From contig JADLSH010000140.1 in the NCBI GenBank assembly GCA_016169945.1, forward strand, positions 868,001 through 932,000: a DNA stretch of 64,000 nt. The letters run 5' to 3'. The notes beneath the pieces were generated by a model. That model was not told where the DNA came from. It searched no databases and saw only the letters and a program-made list of their open reading frames with translations. Shown one piece after another: positions 20,801-35,458 of this stretch (the first letter of the stretch is position 1; every line of letters begins with the position of its first letter). The stretch comes from Trachythela sp. YZ-2020. Its lineage: Eukaryota; Cnidaria; Anthozoa; Malacalcyonacea; Clavulariidae. The translations under genes and the position numbers were made by a program.

Positions 20801-23800
20801 TACTAGCATATGCTCACAAAATATACATAAAATGAGAAATTCCGACATGGGGCGCCCTATATACTCGCATATGCTCACAAAATATACACACAAGGAGAAA
20901 TTCGGACATGGGGCGCCCCTGTATAGTTGCATATGCTCACAAAATATACACAAATGAGAAATTCGGACATGGGACGCTCCTATATACTTGCATATGTTCA
21001 TAAAATATACACAAGTGAGAAATTCGGACACGGGTCTCCACTATTTACTTGCATATGCTTACGAAATATACACGAAATTAATGAGAAATTCGGACATCGG
21101 GCGCCCCAATATGCTTGCATATGCTCACGAAAGATACACAAATGAGAATTTCGGCCATGGGGCGCACCTATATACTTGCATATGCTCACAAAATATACAC
21201 AAATGAGAAATTCGGACATTGGGCGCCCCTATATACTTGCATATTCTCACCAAATATACAAAAAATGAGAAATTCGGACATGGGGCGCCCTTATATGCTT
21301 GCATATGCTCACAAAATATACATAAAATGAGAAATTCCGACATGGGGCGCCCTATATACTCGCATATGCTCACAAAATATACACACAAGGAGAAATTCGG
21401 ACATGGGGCGCCCCTATGTACTTGCATATGCTCACAAAATATACACAAATGAGAAATTCGGGCATGGCGCGCTCCTATATACTTGCATATGTTCATAAAA
21501 TATACACAAGTGAGAAATTCGGACATGGGTCTCCACTATTTACTTGCATATGCTCACGAAATATACACGAAATTAATGAGAAATTCGGACATCGGGCGCC
21601 ACAATATGCTTGCATAAGCCCACGAAAGATACACAAATGAGAATTTCGGACATGGGGCGCACCTATACACTTGGATATGCTCACAAAATATACACAAATG
21701 AGAAATTCGGGCATTGGGCGCCCCTATATACTTGGATATGCTCACAAAATATACACAAATGAGAAATTGGGACATGGACCGCCCCTATATACTTGCATAT
21801 ACTCACAAAATATACACACAATGAGAAATTCGGACGTGGAGAGCCCTTATATACTTGCATATGCTCGCAAAATATACACAAACGAGAAATTCGGACATGT
21901 GGCGCCATTATATACTTGCATATGCTCACAAAATATACATAAAATGAGAAATTCCGACATGGGGCGCCCTATATACTTGCATATGTTCATAAAATATACA
22001 CAAATGAGAAATTCGGACATGGGTCTCCATTATTTACTTGCATATGCTTACGAAATTTAAACGAAATTAATGAGAAATTCGGACATCGGGCGCCCCAATA
22101 TGCTTGCATATGCTCACGAAAGATACACAAATGATAATTGCGGATATGGGGCGCACCTATATACTTGCATATGCCACAAAATATACACAAATGAGAAATT
22201 CGGACATTGTGGGCTCCCCTATATACTTGCATATGCTCACAAAATATACACACAATGAGAAATTCGGACATGGGGCGCCCTTATATACTTGCATAATTGC
22301 TCACAAAATATACATAAAATGAGAAATTCCGACATGGGGCGCCCTATATACCCGCATATGCTCACAAAATATACACACAAGGAGAAATTCGGACATGGGG
22401 CGCCACAATACCCATGCATATGCTCACGAAAGATACACAAATGAGAATTTCGGACATGGGGCGCACGTATATACTTGCATATGGTCACAAAATATACACA
22501 AATGAGAACTTCGGATATGGGGCGCTCCTATATACTTGCATATGCTCACAAAATATACACACAATGAGAAATTCGGACATGGGGCGCCCTTATATACTTG
22601 CATATGCTCACAAAATATACATAAAATGAGAAATTCCGACATGGGCCGCCCTATATACTCGCATATGCTCATAAAATATACATACAAGGAGAAACTCGGA
22701 CATGGGGCGCCCCTATATACTTGCATATGTTCACAAAATATACACAAATGAGAAATTCGGACATGGCGCGCTCCTATATACTTGCATATGTTCATAAAAT
22801 ATACACAAGGGAGAAATTCGGACATGGGTCTCCACTATTTACTTGCATATGCTCACGAAATATACACGAAATTAATGAGAAATTCGGACATCGGGCGCCA
22901 CAATATGCTTGCATATGCTCACGAAAGATACACAAATGAGAATTTCGGCCATGGGGCGCACCTATACATTTGGATATGCTCACAAAACATACACAAATGA
23001 GAAATTCGGACATTGGGCGCCCCTATATATACTTGGATATGCTCACAAAATATACACAAAAGAGAAATTGGAATATGGACCGCCCCATTATACTTGCATA
23101 AGCACACAAAATATACACAAATGAGAAATGTGGAGATGGGCCGCCCCTATATACTTGCATATACTCACAAAATATACACACAATGAGAAATTCGGACATG
23201 GGGAGCCATTATACACTTGCATATGCTCGCAAAATATACATAAAATGAGAAATTCCGACATGGGGCGCCCTATATACTCGCATATGCGCACAAAATATAC
23301 ACACAAGGAGAAATTCGGACATGGGGCGCCCCTATATACTTGCATATGCTCACCAAATATACACAAATGAGAAATTCGGACATGGCGCGCTCCTATATAC
23401 TTGCATATGCTCACGAAATATACACAAAATTAATGAGAAATTCGGATATCGGGCAACCCAATATGCTTGCATATGCTCACGAAAGATACACAAATGAGAA
23501 TTTAGGACAATATACATGGCGCGCTCCTATATACTTGCATATGCTCACGAAATATACGCAAAATTAATGAGAAATTCGGACAATGGGAGCCCCTATATAC
23601 TTGCATATGCTCACAAAATATACAAAAATGGGAAATTCGGATATGGGCGCCCCTATATATTGCATATGCTCACAAACTATACACAAATCAGAAATCCGGA
23701 TATGGGCGCCACTGTATACTTGCATATGATCACAAAATTTAAACAAATGAGAAATTCGGTCATGGAGCGCCCCTATTTACTTGCGTATGCTCACAAAATA

Positions 23801-25870
23801 TACACAAATGAGAAATTCGGAAATGGGGCGCCCCTATATACTTGCACATGCTCACAAGATATACACAAGTAGGAAATTCGCACATGCGGCGCCTCTATAT
23901 ACTTGCCAATGCTCACAAAATATACACAATTGAGAAATTCGGACATGGGGGGCCGCTATATACTTGCACATTGTCACAAAATATACACGAATGAGAAATT
24001 CGGATATGGGGGGCCCCTATATACTTGCATATGCTCGCAAAATATAAACAAATGAGAAATTCGGACATGGGACGCCCCTATATACTTGCATATGCTCACA
24101 AAATATACACAAATGAGAAATTCGGAAATGGGGCGCCCCTATATACTTGCACATGCTCACAAGATATACACAAATAGGAAATTCGCACATGCGGCGCCTC
24201 TATATACTTGCCAATGCTCACAAAATATACACAAATGAGAAATTCGGACATGGGGCGCCGCTATATACTTGCACATTGTCACAAAATATACACAAATGAG
24301 AAATTCGGACATGGGGCGCCCATATATACTTGCATATGCTCACAAAATAAACACAAATGAGAAATACGGACATGGGGCGCCCCTTTATACTTGCATATGC
24401 TCACAAAATATACACAAATGAGAAATTCGAAAATGGGCGCCCCTATATGTTTGCATATGCTCACAAAATATACACAAATGAGAAATTCGGACATTGGGCG
24501 CCCCTATTTACTTGCATATCCCAACAAAATATACACACACTGAGAAATTCGGACATGGGGAGCCCTTATACACTTGCATATGCTCGCAAAATATACATAA
24601 AATGAGAAATTCCGACATGGGGCGCCCTATATACTCGCTTATGCGCACAAAATATACACACAAGGAGAAATTCGGACATGGGGCGCCCCTATATACTTGC
24701 ATATGCTCACCAAATATACACAAATGAGAAATTCGGACATGGCGCGCTCCTATATACTTGCATATGCTCACGAAATATACACAAAATTAATGAGAAATTC
24801 GGATATCGGGCACCCCAATATGCTTGCATATGCTCACGAAAGATACACAAATGAGAATTTAGGACATGTGGCGCCCCAATATGCTTGAATATGCTCACAA
24901 AATATACACAAATGAGAAATTCGACATGGGGCGCCGCTATATACTTGCCTAATTATGCGCACAAAATATTCACACAATGAGAAATTCGGACATGTGGAGC
25001 CCCTATATGCTTGCATATTCTCCCAATATATACAAAAACGAGAAATTCGGACAATGGGAGCCCCTATATACTTGCATATGCTCACAAAATATACAAAAAT
25101 GGGAAATTCGGATATGGGGCGCCCCTATATATTGCATATGCTCACAAACTATACACAAATCAGAAATCCGGATATGTGCGCCACTGCATACTTGCATATG
25201 ATCACAAAATTTAAATAAATGAGAAATTCGGTCATGGGGCGCCCCTATTTACTTGCGTATGCTCACAAAATATAAACAAATAAAATATTCGGATATTGGC
25301 CGTCCCTATATACTTGCATATGCTCACAAAATATACACAAATGAGAAATTCGGACATGGGGCGCCCCCGTATACTTGCACATGCTCACAAAATACACACA
25401 ATGAGAAATTCGGACATGGGCGCCCCCATAGACTTGCATATGCTCACAAAATATACAAAAATGGGAAATTCGGATATGGGGCGCCCCTATATACTTGCAC
25501 ATGCTCACAAAATACACACAAATGAGAAATTCCTAGATGGGGCGCACCTATATACTTGCATATGCACACAAAATACACACAAATGAAAAATTCGACTTGG
25601 GGCGCCGCTATATACTTGCATAATTATGCGCACAAAATATTCACACAATGAGAAATTCGGACATGGGAGCCCCTATATACTTGCATATGCTCACAATATA
25701 TACAAAAACGAGAAATTCGGACATTGGGCGCCCCCATATACTTGCATATGCTCACAAAATATACAAAAATGGGAAATTCGGATATGGCGCGCTCCTATAT
25801 ACTTGCATATGCTCACGAAATATACACAAATTAGAATTTCGGACATGGGCCGCACCTATATACTTGCATA
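17834..25870 (+). repeat. 61-bp satellite, diverged arm with higher-order structure
   Basis: About 130 head-to-tail monomers of 58-64 bp, mostly 60-61, all in the same orientation. Monomer order: ATACTTGCATATGCTCACAA, then AATATACACAAATGAGAAAT, then TCGGACATGG, then GGCGCCCCTAT. Monomers differ by many substitutions. Marker monomers (TCTCCACTATTT plus a following ACGAAATTAATGAG variant) recur at about 21036, 21531, 22025 and 22830, giving periods of about 495 bp (8 monomers) and 805 bp (13 monomers). The many 60-144 codon frames are repeat artefacts, not genes. Confidence 0.95.
22560..25870 (+). repeat. Satellite block duplicated as the A-B spacer
   Basis: Variant monomers occur here in the same order as at 28112-31435, offset by about 5,568 bp. 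Examples are the odd monomer pair around 23000-23130 and the TTGCACATTGTCAC monomer near 24270. This block plus LINE copy A is the full-length higher-order unit from which the later, shorter units derive. Confidence 0.8.
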
Positions 25871-28111
25871 TAATAATAATAATAATAGTCTTTATTAAGC
25901 AATACTCGAAACACACGTCCGAGTTTACATGGAATTGTAAAAATAAGGTATATAGTCTATTTTTCATTAGTTATTTACATCAATAATTTAATAAAACTAG
26001 TAAAAATCCTACAATATTGTTAATAATTGTTAAAATGTCATACACTAGATAAAATTGAAAAGACATCTATTTACAAAAGATTTTTTCAATTTTTCAGTTT
26101 TCACTAAAGGCAGCTCAAAGTCATGTCCCCTTTGCCTTAAAGTTTGATTTAATTTGTTGGGTAAAAGTTCTCTTAATGCATTATTTTCATCATCTAATAT
26201 TTTATTCCACAACCTCTTGTCTCTCTTATTGATTATTTCTCTAAAATTAGATTTCTCTGTTACGTACCTATTACGGTATGCACGATTTACAAACTTATCA
26301 ATCTGACTGATGTATTTAGTATAGGATGCTCCTCCCCAAATTTCATTTCCAAAAGTGAATAATGACATTATTAAATTTGGAAAGAGAAGTTCTAACTGCT
26401 TTGTTGTAAAACCATAATATTTACATACTCGTAAAATGTACATTCTTCCACTCGCTTTCTTGAGCATCTCTTCGAAGTGTCTATCCCAATTTTCTGGTAT
26501 TTCCTCAAGGGTAACTCCAAGTATCTTGAGCGATGTTTTCCGTTTAATGGACGGAATGCAACTGGGTAGAGGTATCGATGTTCTCCCACGAACAATCATT
26601 TCATATGTTTTGTTCATATTCAGCACCATTCGGTTTTCATCTGACCATGATTTTATATTTTCTACCTCTTCTGTACTTGTATCATCCTCATCATAGCCCG
26701 GGACTTCTATTGTTATATCATCAGCGAATTTACAGAGTTCATTGATTGGATTGACTGATTTAATGTCATTTACCATTATTGAAAATAATATCGGGCCTAG
26801 AACAGTTCCCTGAGGCACGCCACGATTAATTTTCAAGAACTCGGTTGTTATGCCATCAACTGTTACTCTCTGTTTACGATCTTTAAGAAATCAATCATCC
26901 AATTTATGATATATGGGTTAAGAGGCAATTTCTTAACTTTTTCAAATAGTATGTCATGTGGAACACTGTCAAAAGCCTTGCTAAAGTCAAATGATAGTAC
27001 TCTCACGTATTTGGCACCATTATCCAACCCTTTCAACCACGTATGTTGGCATTTGATTAGAGCCATCGTTGAGTTGTGTCCTACTTTATATGCATATTGG
27101 TCAGAATCGATTGAATAATATATAACATCTGCAATCTTATTTTTATGTATACATCTCTCAAATAGTCTCATTATGATGTCTGTTAGTGAGATAGGTCTCA
27201 GTTGAGAACTTGAGTTGGTGACATTTTCTTTTGGTATTGGAACTACATTTGCTCTCTTCCATACTTCAGGGACTTTTCCGACTTTCAGAGATAGGTTAAA
27301 TATTTCTGTTATAGCTGGAGCTAATTCAGCTGCGTATGTTTTCCAGAACCAATATGGTAGATCGTCCGGGCCAGATGATGAACGCTTCTGTTTTCTTAGG
27401 AAGTTATAGACAATATCAATAGAAAGAAACGGAATTCTAGTTCCTTCTGGAATTTCTAATAACTGAGTAGTTGAATAGTTAGGGTCAGTGTTAATAGTTT
27501 GAAAGTAGGCATTTATAACATTCGGATCAACCAGAGAGCTAACCGGTGTAGAATTTTTCTCTTTCCTGCCAGTAATGTTATTAACATTATTCCACCATTT
27601 CTTTGTTCCAGTTTTATGTTTTTGGTTCTCTTTTTGGACAGCATTAAGTTGATTGCCACGAATTAGTGTGTTAATTTGATTTTGTAGACGAAAAGTAGAT
27701 TCTTCATCACCTACGCCTACAGCTTTCTTCCTTTTTTTTAACAAATGTTTTACAAGAGGGGACATGAATAGTGGATCGCGAGACGATGTTCGGACTTTTA
27801 TCAGTGGAAAATTGTTCTCGAATCTTGGGCAAGAGACTTTCATAGTTGTTTTAATCATCATCAGGGGTCTGGTCATATTTTTTTATCTTGGACCACACAC
27901 ACACTCTAGTTCTCTCTTCTTAGCATATTTAATTTTCTATGTTCTCTCACATCTCTAAAGAATGAGTTTGTTCTTTTTGCCTTTATAGTGTTTCTCAATG
28001 CATATAATAATCATATTATGATCAGTTCTTCTTACTTTCTTAACTTTTGTTTGCTTCCAGTAATGAGGAGCATTTGTGACAAAAACATCTAAGATATTAT
28101 TACCTCTTGTA
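25871..28111 (-). mobile_element. LINE copy A (5'-truncated, CR1/L2-like)
   Basis: On the minus strand it starts within the endonuclease (STRGNNILD follows the satellite junction) and ends in a (TTA)n tail abutting CTTGCATA of the monomer. Readable pieces are 27876-26863 (endonuclease end and RT fingers/palm to KAFD) and 26836-26045 (GVPQG, FADD, C-terminus). The break between them is one missing T at about 26884. A cluster of non-homopolymer changes at about 27830-28060 is unique to this copy. The tail has five TAA units rather than the six of the other copies. Confidence 0.9.
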
Positions 28112-31100
28112 GATGCTCACAAAATATACACAAATGAGAAATTCGGACATGGGGCGCCCTTATATACTTGCATATGCTCACAAAATATACATAAAATGAG
28201 AAATTCCGACATGGGGCGCCCTATATACTCGCATATGCTCACAAAATATACACACAAGGAGAAATTCGGACATCGGCCGCCCCTATATTCTGGCATATGC
28301 TCACAAAATATACACAAATGAGAAATTCGCAGATGGCGCGCTCCTATATACTTGCCTATGTTCATAAAATATACACAAGTGAGAAATTCGGACATGGGTC
28401 TCCACTATTTACTTGCATATGCTCACGAAATATACACGAAATTATTAAGAAATTCGGACATCGGGCACCACAATATGCTTGCATATGCTCACGAAAGATA
28501 CACAAATGAGAATTTCGGCCATGGGGCGCACCTATACACTTGGATATGCTCACAAAACATACACAAATGAGAAATTCGGACATTGGGCGCCCCTATATAT
28601 ACTTGGATATGCTCACAAAATATACACAAAAGAGAAATTGGAATATGGACCGCCCCATTATACTTGCATAAGCACACAAAATATACACAAATGAGAAATG
28701 TGGAGATGGGCCGCCCCTATATACTTGCATATACTCACAAAATATACACACAATGAGAAATTCGGACATGGGGAGCCATTATACACTTGCATATGCTCGC
28801 AAAATATACATAAAATGAGAAATTCCGACATGGGGCGCCCTATATACTCGCATATGCGCACAAAATATACACACAAGGAGAAATTCGGACATGGGGCGCC
28901 CCTATATACTTGCATATGCTCACCAAATATACACAAATGAGAAATTCGGACATGGCGCGCTCCTATATACTTGCATATGCTCACGAAATATACACAAAAT
29001 TAATGAGAAATTCGGATATCGGGCAACCCAATATGCTTGCATATGCTCACGAAAGATACACAAATGAGAATTTAGGACAATATACATGGCGCGCTCCTAT
29101 ATACTTGCATATGCTCTGAAATATACACACAATTAATGATATATTCGGACAATGGGAGCCCTATATACTTGCATATGCTCACAAAATATACAAAAATGGG
29201 AAATTCGGATATGGGCGCCCCTATATATTGCATATGCTCACAAACTATACACAAATCAGAAATCCGGATATGGGCGCCACTGTATACTTGCATATGATCA
29301 CAAAATTTAAACAAATGAGAAATTCGGTCATGGAGCGCCCCTATTTACTTGCATATGCTCACAAAATATACACAAATGAGAAATTCGGAAATGGGGCGCC
29401 CCTATATACTTGCACATGCTCACAAGATATACACAAATAGGAAATTCGCACATGCGGCGCCTCTATATACTTGCCAATGCTCACAAAATATACACAAATG
29501 AGAAATGCGGACATGGGTTGCACCTATATACTTGCACATTGTCACAAAATATACAAATGAGAAATTCGGACATGGGGCGCCCCTATATACTTGCATATGC
29601 TCGCAAAATATAAACAAATGAGAAATTCGGACATGGGACGCCCCTATATACTTGCATATGCTCACAAAATATACACAAATGAGAAATTCGGAAATGGGGC
29701 GCCCCTATATACTTGCACATGCTCACAAGATATACACAAATGAGAAATTCGCACATGCGGCGCCCCTATATACTTGCCAATGCTCACAAAATATACACAA
29801 ATGAGAAATTCGGACATGGGGCGCCGCTATATACTTGCACATTGTCACAAAATATACACAAATGAGAAATTCGGACATGGGGCGCCCCTATATACTTGCA
29901 TATGCTCACAAAATATACACAAATGAGAAATTCGGACATGGGGCGCCCCTTTATACTTGCATATGCTCACAAAATATACACAAATGAGAAATTCGAAAAT
30001 GGGCGCCCCTATATGTTTGCATATGCTCACAAAATATACACAAATGAGAAATTCGGACATTGGGCGCCCCTATTTACTTGCATATCCCAACAAAATATAC
30101 ACACACTGAGAAATTCGGACATGGGGAGCCCTTATACACTTGCATATGCTCGCAAAATATACATAAAATGAGAAATTCCGACATGGGGCGCCCTATATAC
30201 TCGCTTATGCGCACAAAATATAAACACAAGGAGAAATTCGGACATGGGGCGCCCCTATATACTTGCATATGCTCACCAAATATACACAAATGAGAAATTC
30301 GGACATGGCGCGCTCCTATATACTTGCATATGCTCACGAAATATACACAAAATTAATGAGAAATTCGGATATCGGGCACCCCAATATGCTTGCATATGCT
30401 CACGAAAGATACACAAATGAGAATTTAGGACATGTGGCGCCCCAATATGCTTGAATATGCTCACAAAATATACACAAATGAGAAATTCGACATGGGGCGC
30501 CGCTATATACTTGCCTAATTATGCGCACAAAATATTCACACAATGAGAAATTCGGACATGTGGAGCCCCTATATGCTTGCATATTCTCCCAATATATACA
30601 AAAACGAGAAATTCGGACAATGGGAGCCCCTATATACTTGCATATGCTCACAAAATATACAAAAATGGGAAATTCGGATATGGGGCGCCCCTATATATTG
30701 CATATGCTCACAAACTATACACAAATCAGAAATCCGGATATGTGCGCCACTGCATACTTGCATATGATCACAAAATTTAAATAAATGAGAAATTAGGTCA
30801 TGGGGCGCCCCTATTTACTTGCGTATGCTCACAAAATATAAACAAATAAAATATTCGGATATTGGCCGTCCCTATATACTTGCATATGCTCACAAAATAT
30901 ACACAAATGAGAAATTCGGACATGGGGCGCCCCCGTATACTTGCACATGCTCACAAAATACACACAATGAGAAATTCGGACATGGGCGCCCCCATAGACT
31001 TGCATATGCTCACAAAATATACAAAAATGGGAAATTCGGATATGGGGCGCCCCTATATACTTGCACATGCTCACAAAATACACACAAATGAGAAATTCCT

Positions 31101-31435
31101 AGATGGGGCGCACCTATATACTTGCATATGCACACAAAATACACACAAATGAAAAATTCGACTTGGGGCGCCGCTATATACTTGCATAATTATGCGCACA
31201 AAATATTCACACAATGAGAAATTCGGACATGGGAGCCCCTATATACTTGCATATGCTCACAATATATACAAAACGAGAAATTCGGACATTGGGCGCCCCC
31301 ATATACTTGCATATGCTCACAAAATATACAAAAATGGGAAATTCGGATATGGCGCGCTCCTATATACTTGCATATGCTCACGAAATATACACAAATTAGA
31401 ATTTCGGACATGGGCCGCACCTATATACTTGCATA
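28112..31435 (+). repeat. Satellite spacer A-B (3.3 kb)
   Basis: About 54 monomers. They are a near copy of 22560-25870, including its marker monomers and an internal repeat of about 300 bp (around 29390 and 29690). Confidence 0.9.
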
Positions 31436-33676
31436 TAATAATAATAATAATAATAGTCTTTATTAAGCAATACTCGAAACACACGTCCGAGTTTACATGG
31501 AATTGTAAAAATAAGGTATATAGTCTATTTTTCATTAGTTATTTACATCAATAATTTAATAAAACTAGTAAAAATCCTACAATATTGTTAATAATTGTTA
31601 AAATGTCATACACTAGATAAAATTGAAAAGACATCTATTTACAAAAGATTTTTTCAATTTTTCAGTTTTCACTAAAGGCAGCTCAAAGTCATGTCCCCTT
31701 TGCCTTAAAGTTTGATTTAATTTGTTGGGTAAAAGTTCTCTTAATGCATTATTTTCATCATCTAATATTTTATTCCACAACCTCTTGTCTCTCTTATTGA
31801 TTATTTCTCTAAAATTAGATTTCTCTGTTACGTACCTATTACGGTATGCACGATTTACAAACTTATCAATCTGACTGATGTATTTAGTATAGGATGCTCC
31901 TCCCCAAATTTCATTTCCAAAAGTGAATAATGACATTATTAAATTTGGAAAGAGAAGTTCTAACTGCTTTGTTGTAAAACCATAATATTTACATACTCGT
32001 AAAATGTACATTCTTCCACTCGCTTTCTTGAGCATCTCTTCGAAGTGTCTATCCCAATTTTCTGGTATTTCCTCAAGGGTAACTCCAAGTATCTTGAGCG
32101 ATGTTTTCCGTTTAATGGACGGAATGCAACTGGGTAGAGGTATCGATGTTCTCCCACGAACAATCATTTCATATGTTTTGTTCATATTCAGCACCATTCG
32201 GTTTTCATCTGACCATGATTTTATATTTTCTACCTCTTCTGTACTTGTATCATCCTCATCATAGCCGGGACTTCTATTGTTATATCATCAGCGAATTTAC
32301 AGAGTTCATTGATTGGATTGACTGATTTAATGTCATTTACCATTATTGAAAATAATATCGGGCCTAGAACAGTTCCCTGAGGCACGCCACGATTAATTTT
32401 CAAGAACTCGGTTGTTATGCCATCAACTGTTACTCTCTGTTTACGATCTTTTAAGAAATCAATCATCCAATTTATGATATATGGGTTAAGAGGCAATTTC
32501 TTAACTTTTTCAAATAGTATGTCATGTGGAACACTGTCAAAAGCCTTGCTAAAGTCAAATGATAGTACTCTCACGTATTTGGCACCATTATCCAACCCTT
32601 TCAACCACGTATGTTGGCATTTGATTAGAGCCATCGTTGAGTTGTGTCCTACTTTATATGCATATTGGTCAGAATCGATTGAATAATATATAACATCTGC
32701 AATCTTATTTTTATGTATACATCTCTCAAATAGTCTCATTATGATGTCTGTTAGTGAGATAGGTCTCAGTTGAGAACTTGAGTTGGTGACATTTTCTTTT
32801 GGTATTGGAACTACATTTGCTCTCTTCCATACTTCAGGACTTGTCCGACTTTCAGAGATAGGTTAAATATTTCTGTTATAGCTGGAGCTAATTCAGCTGC
32901 GTATGTTTTCCAGAACCAATATGGTAGATCGTCCGGGCCAGATGATGAACGCTTCTGTTTTCTTAGGAAGTTATAGACAATATCAATAGAAAGAAACGGA
33001 ATTCTAGTTCCTTCTGGAATTTCTAATAACTGAGTAGTTGAATAGTTAGGGTCAGTGTTAATAGTTTGAAAGTAGGCATTTATAACATTCGGATCAACCA
33101 GAGAGCTAACCGGTGTAGAATTTTTCTCTTTCCTGCCAGTAATGTTATTAACATTATTCCACCATTTCTTTGTTCCAGTTTTATGTTTTGGTTCTCTTTT
33201 TGGACAGCATTAAGTTGATTGCCACGAATTAGTGTGTTAATTTGATTTTTGTAGACGAAAAGTAGATTCTTCATCACCTACGCCTACAGCTTTCTTCCTT
33301 TTTTAACAAATGTTTTACAAGAGGGGACATGAATAGTGGATCGCGAGACGATGTTCGGACTTTTATCAGTGGAAAATTGTTCTCGAATCTTGGCAAGAGA
33401 CTTTCATAAAGTTGTTTAATCATCTCATCAGGGTCTTGGTCATATTTTGTTATCTTGGACCAGTCCACATTCTCTAGTTCTCTTAGCATATTTAATTTTC
33501 TATGTTCTCTCACATCTCTAAAGAATGAGTTTGTTCTTTTTGCCTTTATAGTGTTTCTCGAGTATGCAATAATCATATTATGATCAGTTCTTACCAAGCT
33601 TTTCTTAACTTTTGTTTGCTTCCAGTAATGAGGAGCATTTGTGACAAAAACATCTAAGATATTATTACCTCTTGTA
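31436..33676 (-). mobile_element. LINE copy B
   Basis: It has the same truncation and junctions as copy A. The frame is broken into 33597-33274, 33277-33080, 32739-32230 and 32197-31613 by single-base changes: one C lost at about 32266, an altered GGGAC stretch at 32837, T-run changes at 33190 and 33247, and a shorter T run at 33299. FDFSKAFD, GVPQG and FADD are all present. Confidence 0.9.
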
Positions 33677-35458
33677 GATGCTCACAAAATATACACAAAT
33701 GAGAAATTCGGACATGGGGCGCCCTTATATACTTGCATATGCTCACAAAATATACATAAAATGAGAAATTCCGACATGGGGCGCCCTATATACTCGCATA
33801 TGCTCACAAAATATACACACAAGGAGAAATTCGGACATCGGCCGCCCCTATATTCTGGCATATGCTCACAAAATATACACAAATGAGAAATTCGCAGATG
33901 GCGCGCTCCTATATACTTGCCTATGTTCATAAAATATACACAAGTGAGAAATTCGGACATGGGTCTCCACTATTTACTTGCATATGCTCACGAAATATAC
34001 ACGAAATTATTAAGAAATTCGGACATCGGGCACCACAATATGCTTGCATATGCTCACGAAAGATACAAAAATGAGAATTTCTCACATGGGGCGCACCTAT
34101 ACACTTGGATATGCTCAAAAATATACACAAATGAGAAATTCGGACATTGGGCGCCCCTATATACTTGGATACGCTCACAAAATATACACAAATGAGAAAT
34201 TGGGACATGGACCGCCCCATTATACTCGCATAAGCACACAAAATATACACAAATGAGAAATGTGGAGATGGGCCGCCCCTATATACTTGCATATTCTCAC
34301 AAAATATACACACAATGAGAAATTCGGACATGGCGCGCTCCTATATACTTGCATATGCTCACGAAATATACACAAAATTAATGAGAAATTCGGATATCGG
34401 GCACCCCAATATGCTTGCATATGCTCACGAAAGATACACAAATGAGAATTTAGGACATGTGGCGCCCCAATATGCTTGAATATGCTCACAAAATATACAC
34501 AAATGAGAAATTCGACATGGGGCGCCGCTATATACTTGCCTAATTATGCGCACAAAATATTCACACAATGAGAAATTCGGACATGTGGAGCCCCTATATG
34601 CTTGCATATTCTCCCAATATATACAAAAACGAGAAATTCGGACAATGGGAGCCCCTATATACTTGCATATGCTCACAAAATATACAAAAATGGGAAATTC
34701 GGATATGGGGCGCCCCTATATATTGCATATGCTCACAAACTATACACAAATCAGAAATCCGGATATGTGCGCCACTGCATACTTGCATATGATCACAAAA
34801 TTTAAATAAATGAGAAATTCGGTCATGGGGCGCCCCTATTTACTTGCGTATGCTCACAAAATATAAACAAATAAAATATTCGGATATTGGCCGTCCCTAT
34901 ATACTTGCATATGCTCACAAAATATACACAAATGAGAAATTCGGACATGGGGCGCCCCCGTATACTTGCACATGCTCACAAAATACACACAATGAGAAAT
35001 TCGGACATGGGCGCCCCCATATACTTGCATATGCTCACAAAATATACAAAAATGGGAAATTCGGATATGGGGCGCCCCTATATACTTGCACATGCTCACA
35101 AAATACACACAAATGAGAAATTCCTAGATGGGGCGCACCTATATACTTGCATATGCACACAAAATACACACAAATGAAAAATTCGACTTGGGGCGCCGCT
35201 ATATACTTGCATAATTATGCGCACAAAATATTCACACAATGAGAAATTCGGACATAGGAGCCCTATATACTTGCATATGCTCACAATATATACAAAAACG
35301 AGAAATTCGGACATTGGGCGCCCCCATATACTTGCATATGCTCACAAAATATACAAAAATGGGAAATTCGGATATGGCGCTCCTATATACTTGCATATGC
35401 TCACGAAATATACACAAATTAGAATTTCGGACATGGGCCGCACCTATATACTTGCATA
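33677..35458 (+). repeat. Satellite spacer B-C (1.8 kb)
   Basis: About 29 monomers. It shares its first part with the start of spacer A-B and its last part (34320-35458) with the end of spacer A-B. The middle is missing, so it is a deletion derivative. Confidence 0.9.
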
